A stretch of DNA of 64,000 nucleotides from Alphaproteobacteria bacterium 46_93_T64 (lineage in GTDB: Bacteria; Pseudomonadota; Alphaproteobacteria; Sneathiellales; Sneathiellaceae), in NCBI GenBank assembly GCA_002163135.1, contig MAAN01000036.1, forward strand, positions 62,001-126,000, read 5' to 3'. Of the stretch, positions 51,376-59,498 are shown one piece after another. Below the pieces are notes generated by a model, which ran no database searches, was not told the DNA's origin, and saw only the letters and a program-made list of their open reading frames with translations. The translations under genes were made by a program, and so were the position numbers. Within the stretch, counting starts at the first letter, position 1; each line of letters begins with the position of its first letter.

Positions 51376-52852
51376 CAGAAATAACTTTTACCTGTATTGC
51401 CTTATCCGTTGTTTTGATTTGGATCGTTACAATTTTTGCTTTGAAACCCTCTCTTCTACCTTCAAACAAATAGATGCCGGGTTTAAGTTCTATTTGATAT
51501 TTTAGTATTTTCCCAACTTGGCCAACTCCGCGCACAAAAATATGTGTGAGATTATCAGAAACAACTGTGACCTGAACGGGTTTATTACGAAGTGTTATTT
51601 GTTCAGTAAGAGTCGACAGTTGCTTATTTAGTGAGGGGCTGAGCGCTCCATATAAATCGGCATCATTGATAGCTTTTTGGGCTGCTCTAGAAATTTCGGG
51701 AGATGACAACCGGTTTGGGGCATCAAGATATTCAGAAATCAAAGCTTGATGGACAATAATTTTGGTCGACATATCTAACCCGCGAAGAACGTCACCATCT
51801 GACGGATCCAAAGCAGCTGCTTTTTCAAATGCAGCATGAGCAATTTTCCACTGATCAGCCTTGATGGCGTTCTCTGCTTTTTGACTAAAACCCGTAATCG
51901 CAATTTTCATTTTTAGATCGGTCAACTTACTTTCAAGCGACCGGATTTCTGATCGCAAGGGATAAATATTCCTAGCACGCAACAAAGCCTTTTTAAGATC
52001 TGGAAAATTCTCCTGTGACGCCGCCAACAAACCCGAAGAAACAGCTTGCTCGAATTCCCGTTCAGTCAATATCATTTCAATTTCAGAAACTCTGGCCTCA
52101 TACTCTAAGCGAGTAGGATCTTGAATAAGTATTTCCTGTAATAACTGCTTTTCTTTCTGCAGATTATTTTCGATATTTGCAACCTTAGCGGCTTCCTTCA
52201 AATCAAGTAATTTGGGTAATTTTGAGATCCTTTTCTGAAGTGCTCTCGATTCCTCATCGTCACCTTTAAGGGTTAAGGCTCTGCTGATAGCTAACCTAGC
52301 ATCCTCATATTGGTCGGCCTCATAGGCTGTTCTTGCAGCAATAAACTGTTCAGAAAATACTTGCTCGAACTCTGTTACAAAGTTGCTGGAATTCACTAAT
52401 AATTCTTCCAAGTTTGTAATGGCGTTTTTTATATTGCCTGTGGCGATTTCATTAATGGCCGCTTCTTTCAAAGAAGTCATAGATGACGGTGCCTTCTCAT
52501 TCCAAGCTCTGAAACCATCATTGGTGACGAAAGTTTCAAACTCGACCTCGTATCGTCCAAGAAGTTCCACGGCTATCTTGCGTAACTTAGTATCATCAAC
52601 TTTGTCGGCGGACTGTGAAACCACTTTTGGAGATGGCGACCGAACTGGCAACTCAACGACCTTTGGCCTCTTTTTTAAAACAGTCTGTTTGGAAATAAGG
52701 ATAGTGTTTTCTGGCTTTGAAATAAGCCAACTGTTTCCAGCCAACACGAAAGCAAGAGCACCGCCCATGAGAACAATAAGACCGACCAGCGACATCACTA
52801 GAAAATTTTGTTGTCTTCCCCGTGCAGCCTCAGCTAATTTTTTATCCAACAT
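51362..52852 (-). CDS. Membrane-anchored helical-repeat protein with C-terminal PEGA-like domain
   Basis: 496 aa. One N-terminal transmembrane segment (about residues 18-42, FLVMSLVGLIVLMGGALAFVL), a Pro/Ser/Lys-rich linker, and about 300 residues of alpha-helical, TPR-like repeats. Examples are AAINEIATGNIKNAITNLEE, QYEDARLAISRALTLKGDD and DQWKIAHAAFEKAAALDPSD. It ends in a beta domain resembling PEGA (KYQIELKPGIYLFEGRREGFKAKI). Its N-terminal layout matches that of the FGE-like protein. It probably forms a periplasmic scaffold with the vWA proteins. Confidence 0.78.
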   Translation of the reverse strand: MLDKKLAEAARGRQQNFLVMSLVGLIVLMGGALAFVLAGNSWLISKPENTILISKQTVLKKRPKVVELPVRSPSPKVVSQSADKVDDTKLRKIAVELLGRYEVEFETFVTNDGFRAWNEKAPSSMTSLKEAAINEIATGNIKNAITNLEELLVNSSNFVTEFEQVFSEQFIAARTAYEADQYEDARLAISRALTLKGDDEESRALQKRISKLPKLLDLKEAAKVANIENNLQKEKQLLQEILIQDPTRLEYEARVSEIEMILTEREFEQAVSSGLLAASQENFPDLKKALLRARNIYPLRSEIRSLESKLTDLKMKIAITGFSQKAENAIKADQWKIAHAAFEKAAALDPSDGDVLRGLDMSTKIIVHQALISEYLDAPNRLSSPEISRAAQKAINDADLYGALSPSLNKQLSTLTEQITLRNKPVQVTVVSDNLTHIFVRGVGQVGKILKYQIELKPGIYLFEGRREGFKAKIVTIQIKTTDKAIQVKVISDEPV

Positions 52853-52862
52853 TTTTTATACT

Positions 52863-54083
52863 TTAGAGCTGTTTCAACGGTGTTTTTTCTTGCTCGTAAA
52901 TCTCTTTTAGAAAGGCACGCCATTCCGCAAATTGTTTTACAGCATCTCCTGTTATTTCCTTGGTCTTATCTTCAAATTCGATAACTCGTGGGCCAAGATC
53001 AATGTCAATTGACTCACCAAGTTCTTCCAACGTTTCACGATGGAACTCTGCTTCTTTGCTTGATTTAAAACTGCTGGCAATCAATGCGGCCCCACCTACA
53101 CCTGCGGCAACAGTCCCCAAATCTGTCCCAATATTGCTGCCATTCCCAGAACCTCCGGATGCAGCTAAACCAATCATAAGCGCTACAGCCAACACACCTA
53201 AGACAGCCTTTCCTGCTTGGGCATACTTTGCTGCCCGCATGGCTTTTACTTCTTCCATGCTTTGCTCTTGCCATGCAACGTAACTCTCGGACATTTTAGC
53301 ATTAAATTCTTCATAGTGACTTTGCATATTATCGATATAAAGTTGATCGCGAATACGAACGGCTCGGATCCGTTTTAACATTGGATCATTGTCGCTAGGT
53401 AGACTGTTCAATTGAAAGCTTCCATCTTTTTCCGTGAGATGCTCTGCAAACGCGTCTTCAGAAAAATGCGCCGCAAATCTCATTTCTGTCAGTGATTGTA
53501 AAAGTGCCAGATCTGTATTGCTCTGACCTTTCAACAATTCGACAAGATCAGCAGCGGCCTCTTCAAAAACTGGTTGATATGGATCTTTATCTTTATTTCT
53601 TATATTCTTATAAAACTTTTCATGGACTTCGTGATCATAGTTTTCATTATACAAACGTTTCCCAGTGATATCCAAAACCTCGATATCTATTTCGACTTCT
53701 TCGCCGTTGGATTCGACTATTTTGCCAATAACATACAGATCTCCAGTGGCATTGGCATCGGGTGTCACCCTAACAGCACCAAATCGTCCGGTTTTTTCGA
53801 TTTCTTCCTTAAGTTTTAAAGCAAAACGATTTGCCTCAGCTCTTCGAAGCTCAGGCCAAACCATTTCTTCTTCTTGTTCTTTATCTGTTGCGGGGATACC
53901 GGGATCAAACACGGGAACAACAATATCCAGTTTGACCTGTGAAGTATCTAACTCCTTCTGAATTACTTGCGCAACTTGAGAGGAAAATTTGGGCCCCACC
54001 CTTGTTGATTGGCCTGGAGTAACACAGCTGGTTAAGAAAAAACTCACGCAGACAATCCATACCAGGGATTTTTTAAATATCAT
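52863..54083 (-). CDS. Lipoprotein with CsgG/LpoB-like N-terminal domain, novel C-terminal region
   Basis: 406 aa. The signal peptide ends in a lipobox (FFLTSC, Cys at residue 20). The first half (about 25-190) has alternating strands and helices: VKLDIVVPVFDPGIPATD, GDLYVIGKIVESNGEEVEIDIEVLD. This is like outer-membrane-associated penicillin-binding-protein activators and curli secretion lipoproteins, but the match is structural by eye. The second half is helical with a hydrophobic Ala/Gly-rich stretch (about 295-345, VLGVLAVALMIGLAASGG) that could insert in a membrane. It is the second gene of the operon. Confidence 0.65.
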   Translation of the reverse strand: MIFKKSLVWIVCVSFFLTSCVTPGQSTRVGPKFSSQVAQVIQKELDTSQVKLDIVVPVFDPGIPATDKEQEEEMVWPELRRAEANRFALKLKEEIEKTGRFGAVRVTPDANATGDLYVIGKIVESNGEEVEIDIEVLDITGKRLYNENYDHEVHEKFYKNIRNKDKDPYQPVFEEAAADLVELLKGQSNTDLALLQSLTEMRFAAHFSEDAFAEHLTEKDGSFQLNSLPSDNDPMLKRIRAVRIRDQLYIDNMQSHYEEFNAKMSESYVAWQEQSMEEVKAMRAAKYAQAGKAVLGVLAVALMIGLAASGGSGNGSNIGTDLGTVAAGVGGAALIASSFKSSKEAEFHRETLEELGESIDIDLGPRVIEFEDKTKEITGDAVKQFAEWRAFLKEIYEQEKTPLKQL

Positions 54084-54108
54084 TTTTTATTCTCCTGAGG
54101 GATGTCGT

Positions 54109-54669
54109 CTAATGTTGTTTAAGAGGAAGGCCTTTATACTTTCGATACTCATCCCAAAGGCGTTCTTTTTTGGCGGGATCAGTTTCGTTAATGGCAGCTT
54201 GCCGAATTTGCGCTTGTAAAACGCTATCGTTATCGGCTTTTGGAATATCTTCAGGAAGTTTTCCATTTGATTGCGGTGGTCGCGAAGCCGATGCAGTGTC
54301 TGCAGAACCACTCGCTTCCGTATTCCCAGCAGTTACAGTATTTGCAGGTGATGTCGCCTCAGTACCGGACACGTCTGATGCCGCCGACGAAGATGTTGCT
54401 CCTCCGCTGCTATTAGAACTGGCAGCAGAAGAACTATTCACAGACGTAACGCAACTATCGTACCTGTTCAGACTATTATTCAGCGCACGGTCCATTGCCG
54501 CTATTTTCTCCTGATGCGTAAGGCTTTCATCATCGGCATAATTTACAGAGTTATCCACGCAGTCATCGGCTCCCTTTTTGCCACCGCTATCGGCAAACGA
54601 ATTCACAGGCATGATAATTGCCAAACCGAGGCAAATAATCTTAAGTAAACTATGAAAACGGTAAATCAT
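54109..54669 (-). CDS. Secreted Ser/Ala-rich low-complexity protein
   Basis: 186 aa. It has a signal peptide (LLKIICLGLAIIMPVNSFA). Two conserved-looking Cys (DDCVDNS and DSCVTSV) flank a short helix. After these is a low-complexity region rich in Ser, Ala, Thr and Gly (about residues 85-140), followed by a charged C-terminal helix (DPAKKERLWDEYRKY). It is the first gene of the leftward operon, 128 bp from the divergent ankyrin gene, so that gap should hold the promoter. Function unknown, but it is probably a periplasmic or exported subunit. Confidence 0.65.
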   Translation of the reverse strand: MIYRFHSLLKIICLGLAIIMPVNSFADSGGKKGADDCVDNSVNYADDESLTHQEKIAAMDRALNNSLNRYDSCVTSVNSSSAASSNSSGGATSSSAASDVSGTEATSPANTVTAGNTEASGSADTASASRPPQSNGKLPEDIPKADNDSVLQAQIRQAAINETDPAKKERLWDEYRKYKGLPLKQH

Positions 54670-54797
54670 GTAACACCTAAATTAAGAATTATACATACTG
54701 TAAAATCGCTAAGGTTATTATCTTAAACATATCTGCTCCTTGTCAACCAAATAGGCACGATCAAATTTCCGCCACAAATCCTTATTAGTCTGTATAT
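54670..54797. promoter_or_regulatory. Divergent promoter region of the envelope system and the ankyrin gene
   Basis: A 128-bp AT-rich gap between the two divergent first starts (54669 on the minus strand, 54798 on the plus strand). It is the only place upstream of the eight-gene operon with room for its promoter. I do not see a convincing repeat or operator in it. Confidence 0.4.
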
Positions 54798-54851
54798 ATG
54801 AAGAAAATTAGACCCTCCACTCTCTTTGCCTGCATCCACTAGAGTTTCCTT

Positions 54852-55574
54852 GTGGCGGCTTTAATGATTACCAGTATAGCGACAGTGCAATCAGCTGAAT
54901 ATAAGTCAATCTACAATCCTCTCTACCTTGCTGCCAGTAAGGGCGACATCGTCTTGCTCAAGCGGCTTATAGACCAGAAAATCATTATCAATTCTGTAGT
55001 CATGACCCGTGAAGACAATATGTTTGCAACGAGAACTTGTGAGTTTTACTCCCCTCTTTATCAGACGGCTGCCAACGGGCATCTGGAAGCGACCAAATTA
55101 TTGATTGGGGCCGGAGCTAATCTTGATAAAGGAAAATCCTGCTCTTCAATACTTATACGCGTAGTGGAAACACCCCTAACTATTGCAGCGAGAAACGGTC
55201 AACTGAAAATTGTGGAGTTGTTGCTCGACGCCGGTGCCAAAATCAACATCCGTTCAAGCGGTGGCGCGTTTAGTATCGGTATTAACCGCGCAAAAAACCC
55301 GGTCGATGAAGCTGTAAATGGAGGGTATGCTGACATTGCACGACTGTTACTTTCTCATAGTGGGAAGGCCGACTTCCGCAAATTCATAAAATTAGTCTCC
55401 CTTGGAGACTTATCCTTAGTGCACGCCTTCCTCGCAGCTGGATCTGGCGCCTGCACAACAGATCCTGTTAGTCAACAAAATGCCGGCGAAGTCGCTCTTA
55501 AAAAGGGCTACAAAAAGATTGCCGATTTTCTAAAACCACTTGTCGCGACATGCCCAAATGGTAAAGCGTCTTAG
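54852..55574 (+). CDS. Ankyrin-repeat protein, signal peptide interrupted by an amber codon
   Basis: 240 aa from GTG 54852. Ankyrin repeats are visible: NPLYLAASKGDIVLLKRLID, SPLYQTAANGHLEATKLLIG, TPLTIAARNGQLKIVELLLD, NPVDEAVNGGYADIARLLLS, and a diverged last unit. An in-frame ATG at 54798 would give KKIRPSTLFACIH, then TAG at 54840-54842, then SFLVAALMITSIATVQSA before the repeats. That is a normal signal peptide with a stop in its middle. Without it the protein would lack its full signal and perhaps stay in the cytoplasm. It may be a recent nonsense mutation or a restart. Confidence 0.6.
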   Translation: MAALMITSIATVQSAEYKSIYNPLYLAASKGDIVLLKRLIDQKIIINSVVMTREDNMFATRTCEFYSPLYQTAANGHLEATKLLIGAGANLDKGKSCSSILIRVVETPLTIAARNGQLKIVELLLDAGAKINIRSSGGAFSIGINRAKNPVDEAVNGGYADIARLLLSHSGKADFRKFIKLVSLGDLSLVHAFLAAGSGACTTDPVSQQNAGEVALKKGYKKIADFLKPLVATCPNGKAS

Positions 55575-55825
55575 AACGCCAATTAACTTCTGTAAAATTG
55601 CAGGGAAACGCTTTTCACAGCCAATGCCGACTATTCTTTTAGCGAGATCGCACAGTCTCCCTTTCCATGGGCTGCCGGCCTTTATTCAAATCCAGCGCAC
55701 GCTGTATGGACAGCTATAATGGACGACAAAACCACACTAAATAAACACCTAGCAAATCGTTTCAAAATCCCCCCACAATTGTTTTGTAAAAAACAATATT
55801 TTCAGTTGTTGCAGATTGTTTTCTC

Positions 55826-56467
55826 TTACCGATTTACAATGTTTCGCACCGTCGCAGGATGCCAGTCTCCTCCTCTCGCCGTTTGGATGCCTCTAGCGTT
55901 CAATGCTTGGGCAATCCCTCTATAAGTTTTTACCCCCGCGGCCTGTATCTCGTGGATGATAGGGACAACATTGTAGGCAAAGCGGTCGGCATTTCGGGTA
56001 AGCTGAACAACACCTACCTTGGAACCTTTCTCCGGATTAGGCGAACCAAGCTTTACCCCCCTCGCCTTCGCAGCTTGCAGAGCAACCTTTGTGCGTTGTG
56101 AAATCATTTCCCTTTCATGTTCAGCAACCGCCGCCAGAATGTGAATAGTCAGCTTGTTCGCTTCTGGCATGTCACAAGCGACGAAGTCCGCTTTGCTGTC
56201 CATAAGGTTTGCGATGAAGGCAACGTTTCTCGATAGACGGTCCAGTTTCGCAATAACCAAACGAGCTTTACGCTTCTTACAAAGGGCGAGTGCTTTGAGC
56301 AGTTCTGGTCTGTCAGCTTTCTTTCCGGATTCAATCTCTGTGAATTCTTCCAGAGGAACAATATTGCCGATGAAGTCAGACACCGCGTTTTGCTGAGCTT
56401 CCAGACCTAAACCGCTCCTGCCCTGCTTGTCTGTTGATACGCGATAATAGGTTACATATTCGACCAT
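55826..56467 (-). CDS. Serine recombinase (resolvase/invertase family)
   Basis: 213 aa from ATG 56467 with AGAGGTG upstream. The catalytic N-terminal domain has YYRVSTDKQGRSGLGLEAQ with the nucleophilic Ser, and later LVIAKLDRLSRNVAFI and the helix AAVAEHEREMISQRTKVAL. The C-terminal helix-turn-helix is AQALNARGIQTARGGDWHPA followed by TVRN. It is a short type without a zinc domain, like Tn3-type or DNA-invertase enzymes. Its likely substrates are the short repeats at 56500-56538, 57209-57247 and 59303-59328. Confidence 0.88.
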   Translation of the reverse strand: MVEYVTYYRVSTDKQGRSGLGLEAQQNAVSDFIGNIVPLEEFTEIESGKKADRPELLKALALCKKRKARLVIAKLDRLSRNVAFIANLMDSKADFVACDMPEANKLTIHILAAVAEHEREMISQRTKVALQAAKARGVKLGSPNPEKGSKVGVVQLTRNADRFAYNVVPIIHEIQAAGVKTYRGIAQALNARGIQTARGGDWHPATVRNIVNR

Positions 56468-56499
56468 TCTGCACCTCTGTATAAATTGCATACCAACGT

Positions 56500-56538
56500 A
56501 TGGTTTATATACACATAGGAATTAGTAGACAGATATCA
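56500..56538. repeat. Candidate recombinase site 1
   Basis: TTATATACACATAGGAATTA continues as GTAGACAGATATCA just upstream of the recombinase gene. The core CATANATAGGAATTnAGTnnACAnATA recurs at 57209-57247 and in shorter form at 59303-59328. Confidence 0.55.
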
Positions 56539-56867
56539 ATATTTCATCAGATACAGGTAGAATTGAAACTGCGAAGTGCTACTATTTCTTAGATCTACTA
56601 CCAAAACACCTGCTGTGGGCTAACATCACAATAAACAGCATTTGATCGTCACGCGTCGGCTCGGTTTTATTTTACAATATGCCATACACCAGATAATTCG
56701 AATCGATCATTAACGAACAGTATCGACACAACAGAGCTTGATTGATTTATACCAACTAAAAATGAGTATAAATATTCCGCTATTCTCACTTAGCTTGCCA
56801 AACGATACCCTCTTAGGTAGTCTACCTTTGGAGAGTAACTACTAATTGAAGCATGGGGAGTAATCAG

Positions 56868-57059
56868 ATGAGATATGTGTGGGTATTAGCTCTTTTCCCG
56901 TTATTGGCCCTGACAGGGTGTGAATCTGGCTGGGCTGGGAACTCCTTATCTCAAATTTGTGAAGCAAGAAAGTTGGAATACGAACGACTTGGAGGAAAAG
57001 ACAATCCAAACCTCCAGACAGAAGAGGCCTTACGTCAAAGATCAGTTTGTAATTACTAG
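56868..57059 (+). CDS. Small lipoprotein
   Basis: 63 aa from ATG 56868 (GGGGAG upstream; ATG 56853 is an alternative). Signal peptide with lipobox (WVLALFPLLALTGC, Cys at residue 18). The mature part is short and polar with another Cys pair (QICEARK and RSVCNY). Lies between two repeat copies and so may be cargo of the recombinase. Unrecognised. Confidence 0.7.
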   Translation: MRYVWVLALFPLLALTGCESGWAGNSLSQICEARKLEYERLGGKDNPNLQTEEALRQRSVCNY

Positions 57060-57208
57060 TGTGACAACAATAAAAACACTTTAAGTATCAGATACCTATA
57101 ATAAGTTCTCCAAAAACGCCGGTCAAATAGGGCGGATTTGAAGATCACAAAAACTTTTTGATGGCCCTCATTCTTGTGTGAGGGTTATGGAGAGAAGGAA
57201 AAGGACGT

Positions 57209-57247
57209 TTGGTTTTTATACATATAGGAATTAGTAAACACATATCA
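57209..57247. repeat. Candidate recombinase site 2
   Basis: TTTTTATACATATAGGAATT followed by AGTAAACACATATCAG, matching 56500-56538 with six or so differences. The 57060-57515 stretch holds no other supportable gene; a 69-codon frame at 57145-57354 overlaps the repeat and has no protein features. Confidence 0.55.
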
Positions 57248-57515
57248 GCACTGTGAAGGGTCGGGGTATTTTGAAAAATCTCATTTTGTGGACAACTAAA
57301 TGTATCTACCACACGGTATAGAACGCGTAAAACGCAGTGCTTTTTCAAAGACACAAACAGTTAATCAGATTTATCTATTAGCCAATCCAAAGTTTTATTA
57401 TTCGATTTAGGCAGTATTCTTCTGCAATTCCATAGGATTACAGAACTCTAATTTTCTTTCCGTTCTTCTTATTAAGACAATCACTTATGGTACTCTCAAT
57501 TAATTGGGTTCTAAT

Positions 57516-57764
57516 TCAATCCAGACTGTCCTGAGCATCGCCGTGCCCCTGATCTGCAGCAAGCGTGTACCACTTGATGGCTTGCGTGGAATCCTATAGA
57601 GCGCACTGTTCATTTTTATACATTACACCCAGATTGAACCGTGCAAAGGCCTCCCCTTGTTCAACATCCGCCACTGAATCTAAGTGGAAGTATAAATCCT
57701 CTTCGCCGAGTCCAGTTTCACAAAGACTGCTCCCAGCTGGCGCTAATTCAACGACGAATTCGGA
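57516..57764 (-). pseudogene. Sel1-repeat gene fragment with in-frame stop
   Basis: Reading leftwards, the frame gives EGEAFARFNLGVMYKNEQCAL-like residues, then TAG, then DSTQAIKWYTLAADQGHGDA: the Sel1-like repeat pattern (LGxMYxxG...AxKWYxxAAxQG). The TAG falls inside the repeat, no ATG precedes it, and the frame is short. It is a decayed Sel1 gene directly downstream of the lipoprotein at 57778. Confidence 0.65.
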
Positions 57765-57777
57765 ATATCACTTCGGT

Positions 57778-58311
57778 CTATTGAAACACCGCATTCAAAA
57801 AGTCCTGAACTGTCTTAGGCACAAGGTCTAGCGGATGATCACCGCCTAAAGTCGCCCACCCGCTTGTTGCGCTGGCCGTTGTCGATGCAACCTTTTTTCC
57901 GGTAATCGCTTCGTAAATAACATAATTCATAGTGATCTTATCAGAGAGCCCGCTCCACTCCGTTGCTCTATCTTCCCAATGGAGGATTTTCGTATAAAAC
58001 AAGTAAGTAGCATCAACGTTTACTGCTCTAATTTTTGCTCCCTCGATGGTCTCAACACTATCTGCGACGACAACCTCAACCCCCTTTTTGCTAAGCTCTG
58101 CAGAAATAGCTGAACTGGTCATTTTTCCTGATCCGACATAGTTCGTATTGCCGTAAACACCGTCTTTTGGTTGAGTGATATAGAACTTACTCTCCGCAGC
58201 AATTTTTGTAGCCGGTTTTTTAATAGCAGTTGCGCCATAGCTATTCGCACATCCAGAGAGTATCCCAATACACAGAAATAGCGGGATTGTTTTTACATTT
58301 GAAAATTTCAT
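57778..58311 (-). CDS. DUF4823-like lipoprotein
   Basis: 177 aa from ATG 58311. The signal peptide (KTIPLFLCIGILSGC) ends at a lipobox Cys, residue 21. Longer starts at 58365 or 58404 exist. The mature region has FYITQPKDGVYGNTNYVGSGK near the start, the stretch by which I associate it with DUF4823 lipoproteins. A later domain (LHWEDRATEWSGLSDKITM) is probably beta-sandwich. Outer-membrane or periplasmic, of unknown role. Confidence 0.65.
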   Translation of the reverse strand: MKFSNVKTIPLFLCIGILSGCANSYGATAIKKPATKIAAESKFYITQPKDGVYGNTNYVGSGKMTSSAISAELSKKGVEVVVADSVETIEGAKIRAVNVDATYLFYTKILHWEDRATEWSGLSDKITMNYVIYEAITGKKVASTTASATSGWATLGGDHPLDLVPKTVQDFLNAVFQ

Positions 58312-58630
58312 AATCTTTTCGAACTTCCCCATTGTAAAAGCGACAAGCATTAGTTTATTTTTCATTATTTTCCCTTGCAGACTAATTTTTGATGGAACGT
58401 ACAATCAATTGAAGTTGTTTGGAAAGCTCATTGTTGCAATTGCTTGAACGTAGATTTTCTAAGGAACATGAATGCTCAGTAATCTTACCTAGAAACCTTT
58501 GTATTTACCCTCAACACATTCACCGGCAAGTTGTTTATTCAAGCGACATTTATTTTCAACCCAAACTTGTATAAATAATTTTGGTAGAGTAATTTCGCAT
58601 CTTGAGCAATTTTTAAGGGTGATAAAACAG

Positions 58631-59176
58631 ATGATTAAAACGTTTCTATTTGGCTTGTTTGTACTTTCTTTTTATAGCGTTCCGTCACTTGGCAATGCAG
58701 ACGAATTAAGTGACCTAGAAAACAGGGTCAAATTCCTAAAAGAAATGAAGGTGATTGAAGCCAATATAAGCACGTTACAGAATCAAAAGAAAATACTCAT
58801 GGAAAAGTACAATATAAAATCAAACACTACTACAATACAAACTGTTAATGTCCCAAAAATGAATGGCGATTATACCGGCAATTGGGAAATGACGATGAAG
58901 AGTGGCGATGGTCTTTGCCAACAATTTGGCAATGCCTACGATGTCAAAATCAAAAATAACATTCTGACGGCGGCTGCGCCTCACCAAATGGCCGGCGTCT
59001 TTTATGTAAAAGCGAAGGTTTCTGTTGATGGCCAAATCAAAGGAAAGGCTTCTGGAAATATTAGCGACCCGGCAATAGCGTCTGGCAAAATCAACGGCAA
59101 GACAGGTGTTGTGAAATTTACGCTTGATGGGCGTGAAAATTGCTCGGTAACCTGGGATATTAAGAAAATGTCATAG
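58631..59176 (+). CDS. Secreted protein with coiled coil and beta domain
   Basis: 181 aa from ATG 58631 (AAGGGTG upstream). Signal peptide LFGLFVLSFYSVPSLGNA, then a short coiled coil (about residues 24-60, LSDLENRVKFLKEMKVIEAN), and a beta-rich C-terminal half (DYTGNWEMTMKSGDGLCQQF, KGKASGNISDPAIASGKING). Two Cys may pair. Unrecognised. It lies between repeat copies 2 and 3, so could be cargo. Confidence 0.6.
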   Translation: MIKTFLFGLFVLSFYSVPSLGNADELSDLENRVKFLKEMKVIEANISTLQNQKKILMEKYNIKSNTTTIQTVNVPKMNGDYTGNWEMTMKSGDGLCQQFGNAYDVKIKNNILTAAAPHQMAGVFYVKAKVSVDGQIKGKASGNISDPAIASGKINGKTGVVKFTLDGRENCSVTWDIKKMS

Positions 59177-59302
59177 CGACCGCACGTACTATCTATCGCC
59201 AAACTCCGTTCAGGCCTTTCAATGTTTCTGTTGCTTTGGTAATCAAATTGAAAGCGCTTGAGCGACTTGCTTGGGACTTGTAAAATTCCAATATTTCACG
59301 CG

Positions 59303-59328
59303 ACATAAATAGGAATTTAGTGACATAC
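59303..59328. repeat. Candidate recombinase site 3 (shorter copy)
   Basis: ACATAAATAGGAATTTAGTG followed by ACATAC matches the core of the 56500 and 57209 repeats. It is more diverged, so a chance AT-rich match is possible. Interval 59177-59302 and 59329-59498 hold no gene. Confidence 0.4.
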
Positions 59329-59498
59329 CAACAGCCTCACACTAACTTTCTACTATTTTAGTGTGAATTCCTCGCGTAGTGGGACCGAAAAAACCTTCCG
59401 CCGTCTCGCGTGCGTGCGCCAACCGGACTGAAAACTCATTCAGATAACAGATTCTGAATTTTTACTATTGTATCTAGCGCAGCATAACCGGCGCCAGT

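Noticed and set aside
46447-54669. Calling the envelope operon a Zorya system
   Set aside because: ZorC/ZorD-type effector genes (helicase or nuclease) are absent, the D-subunits carry vWA rather than OmpA domains, and PEGA/FGE-like genes are not part of Zorya as known.
57145-57354. 69-codon minus-strand frame
   Set aside because: Overlaps the recombinase-site repeat, has no ribosome-binding site, and its composition is not protein-like.
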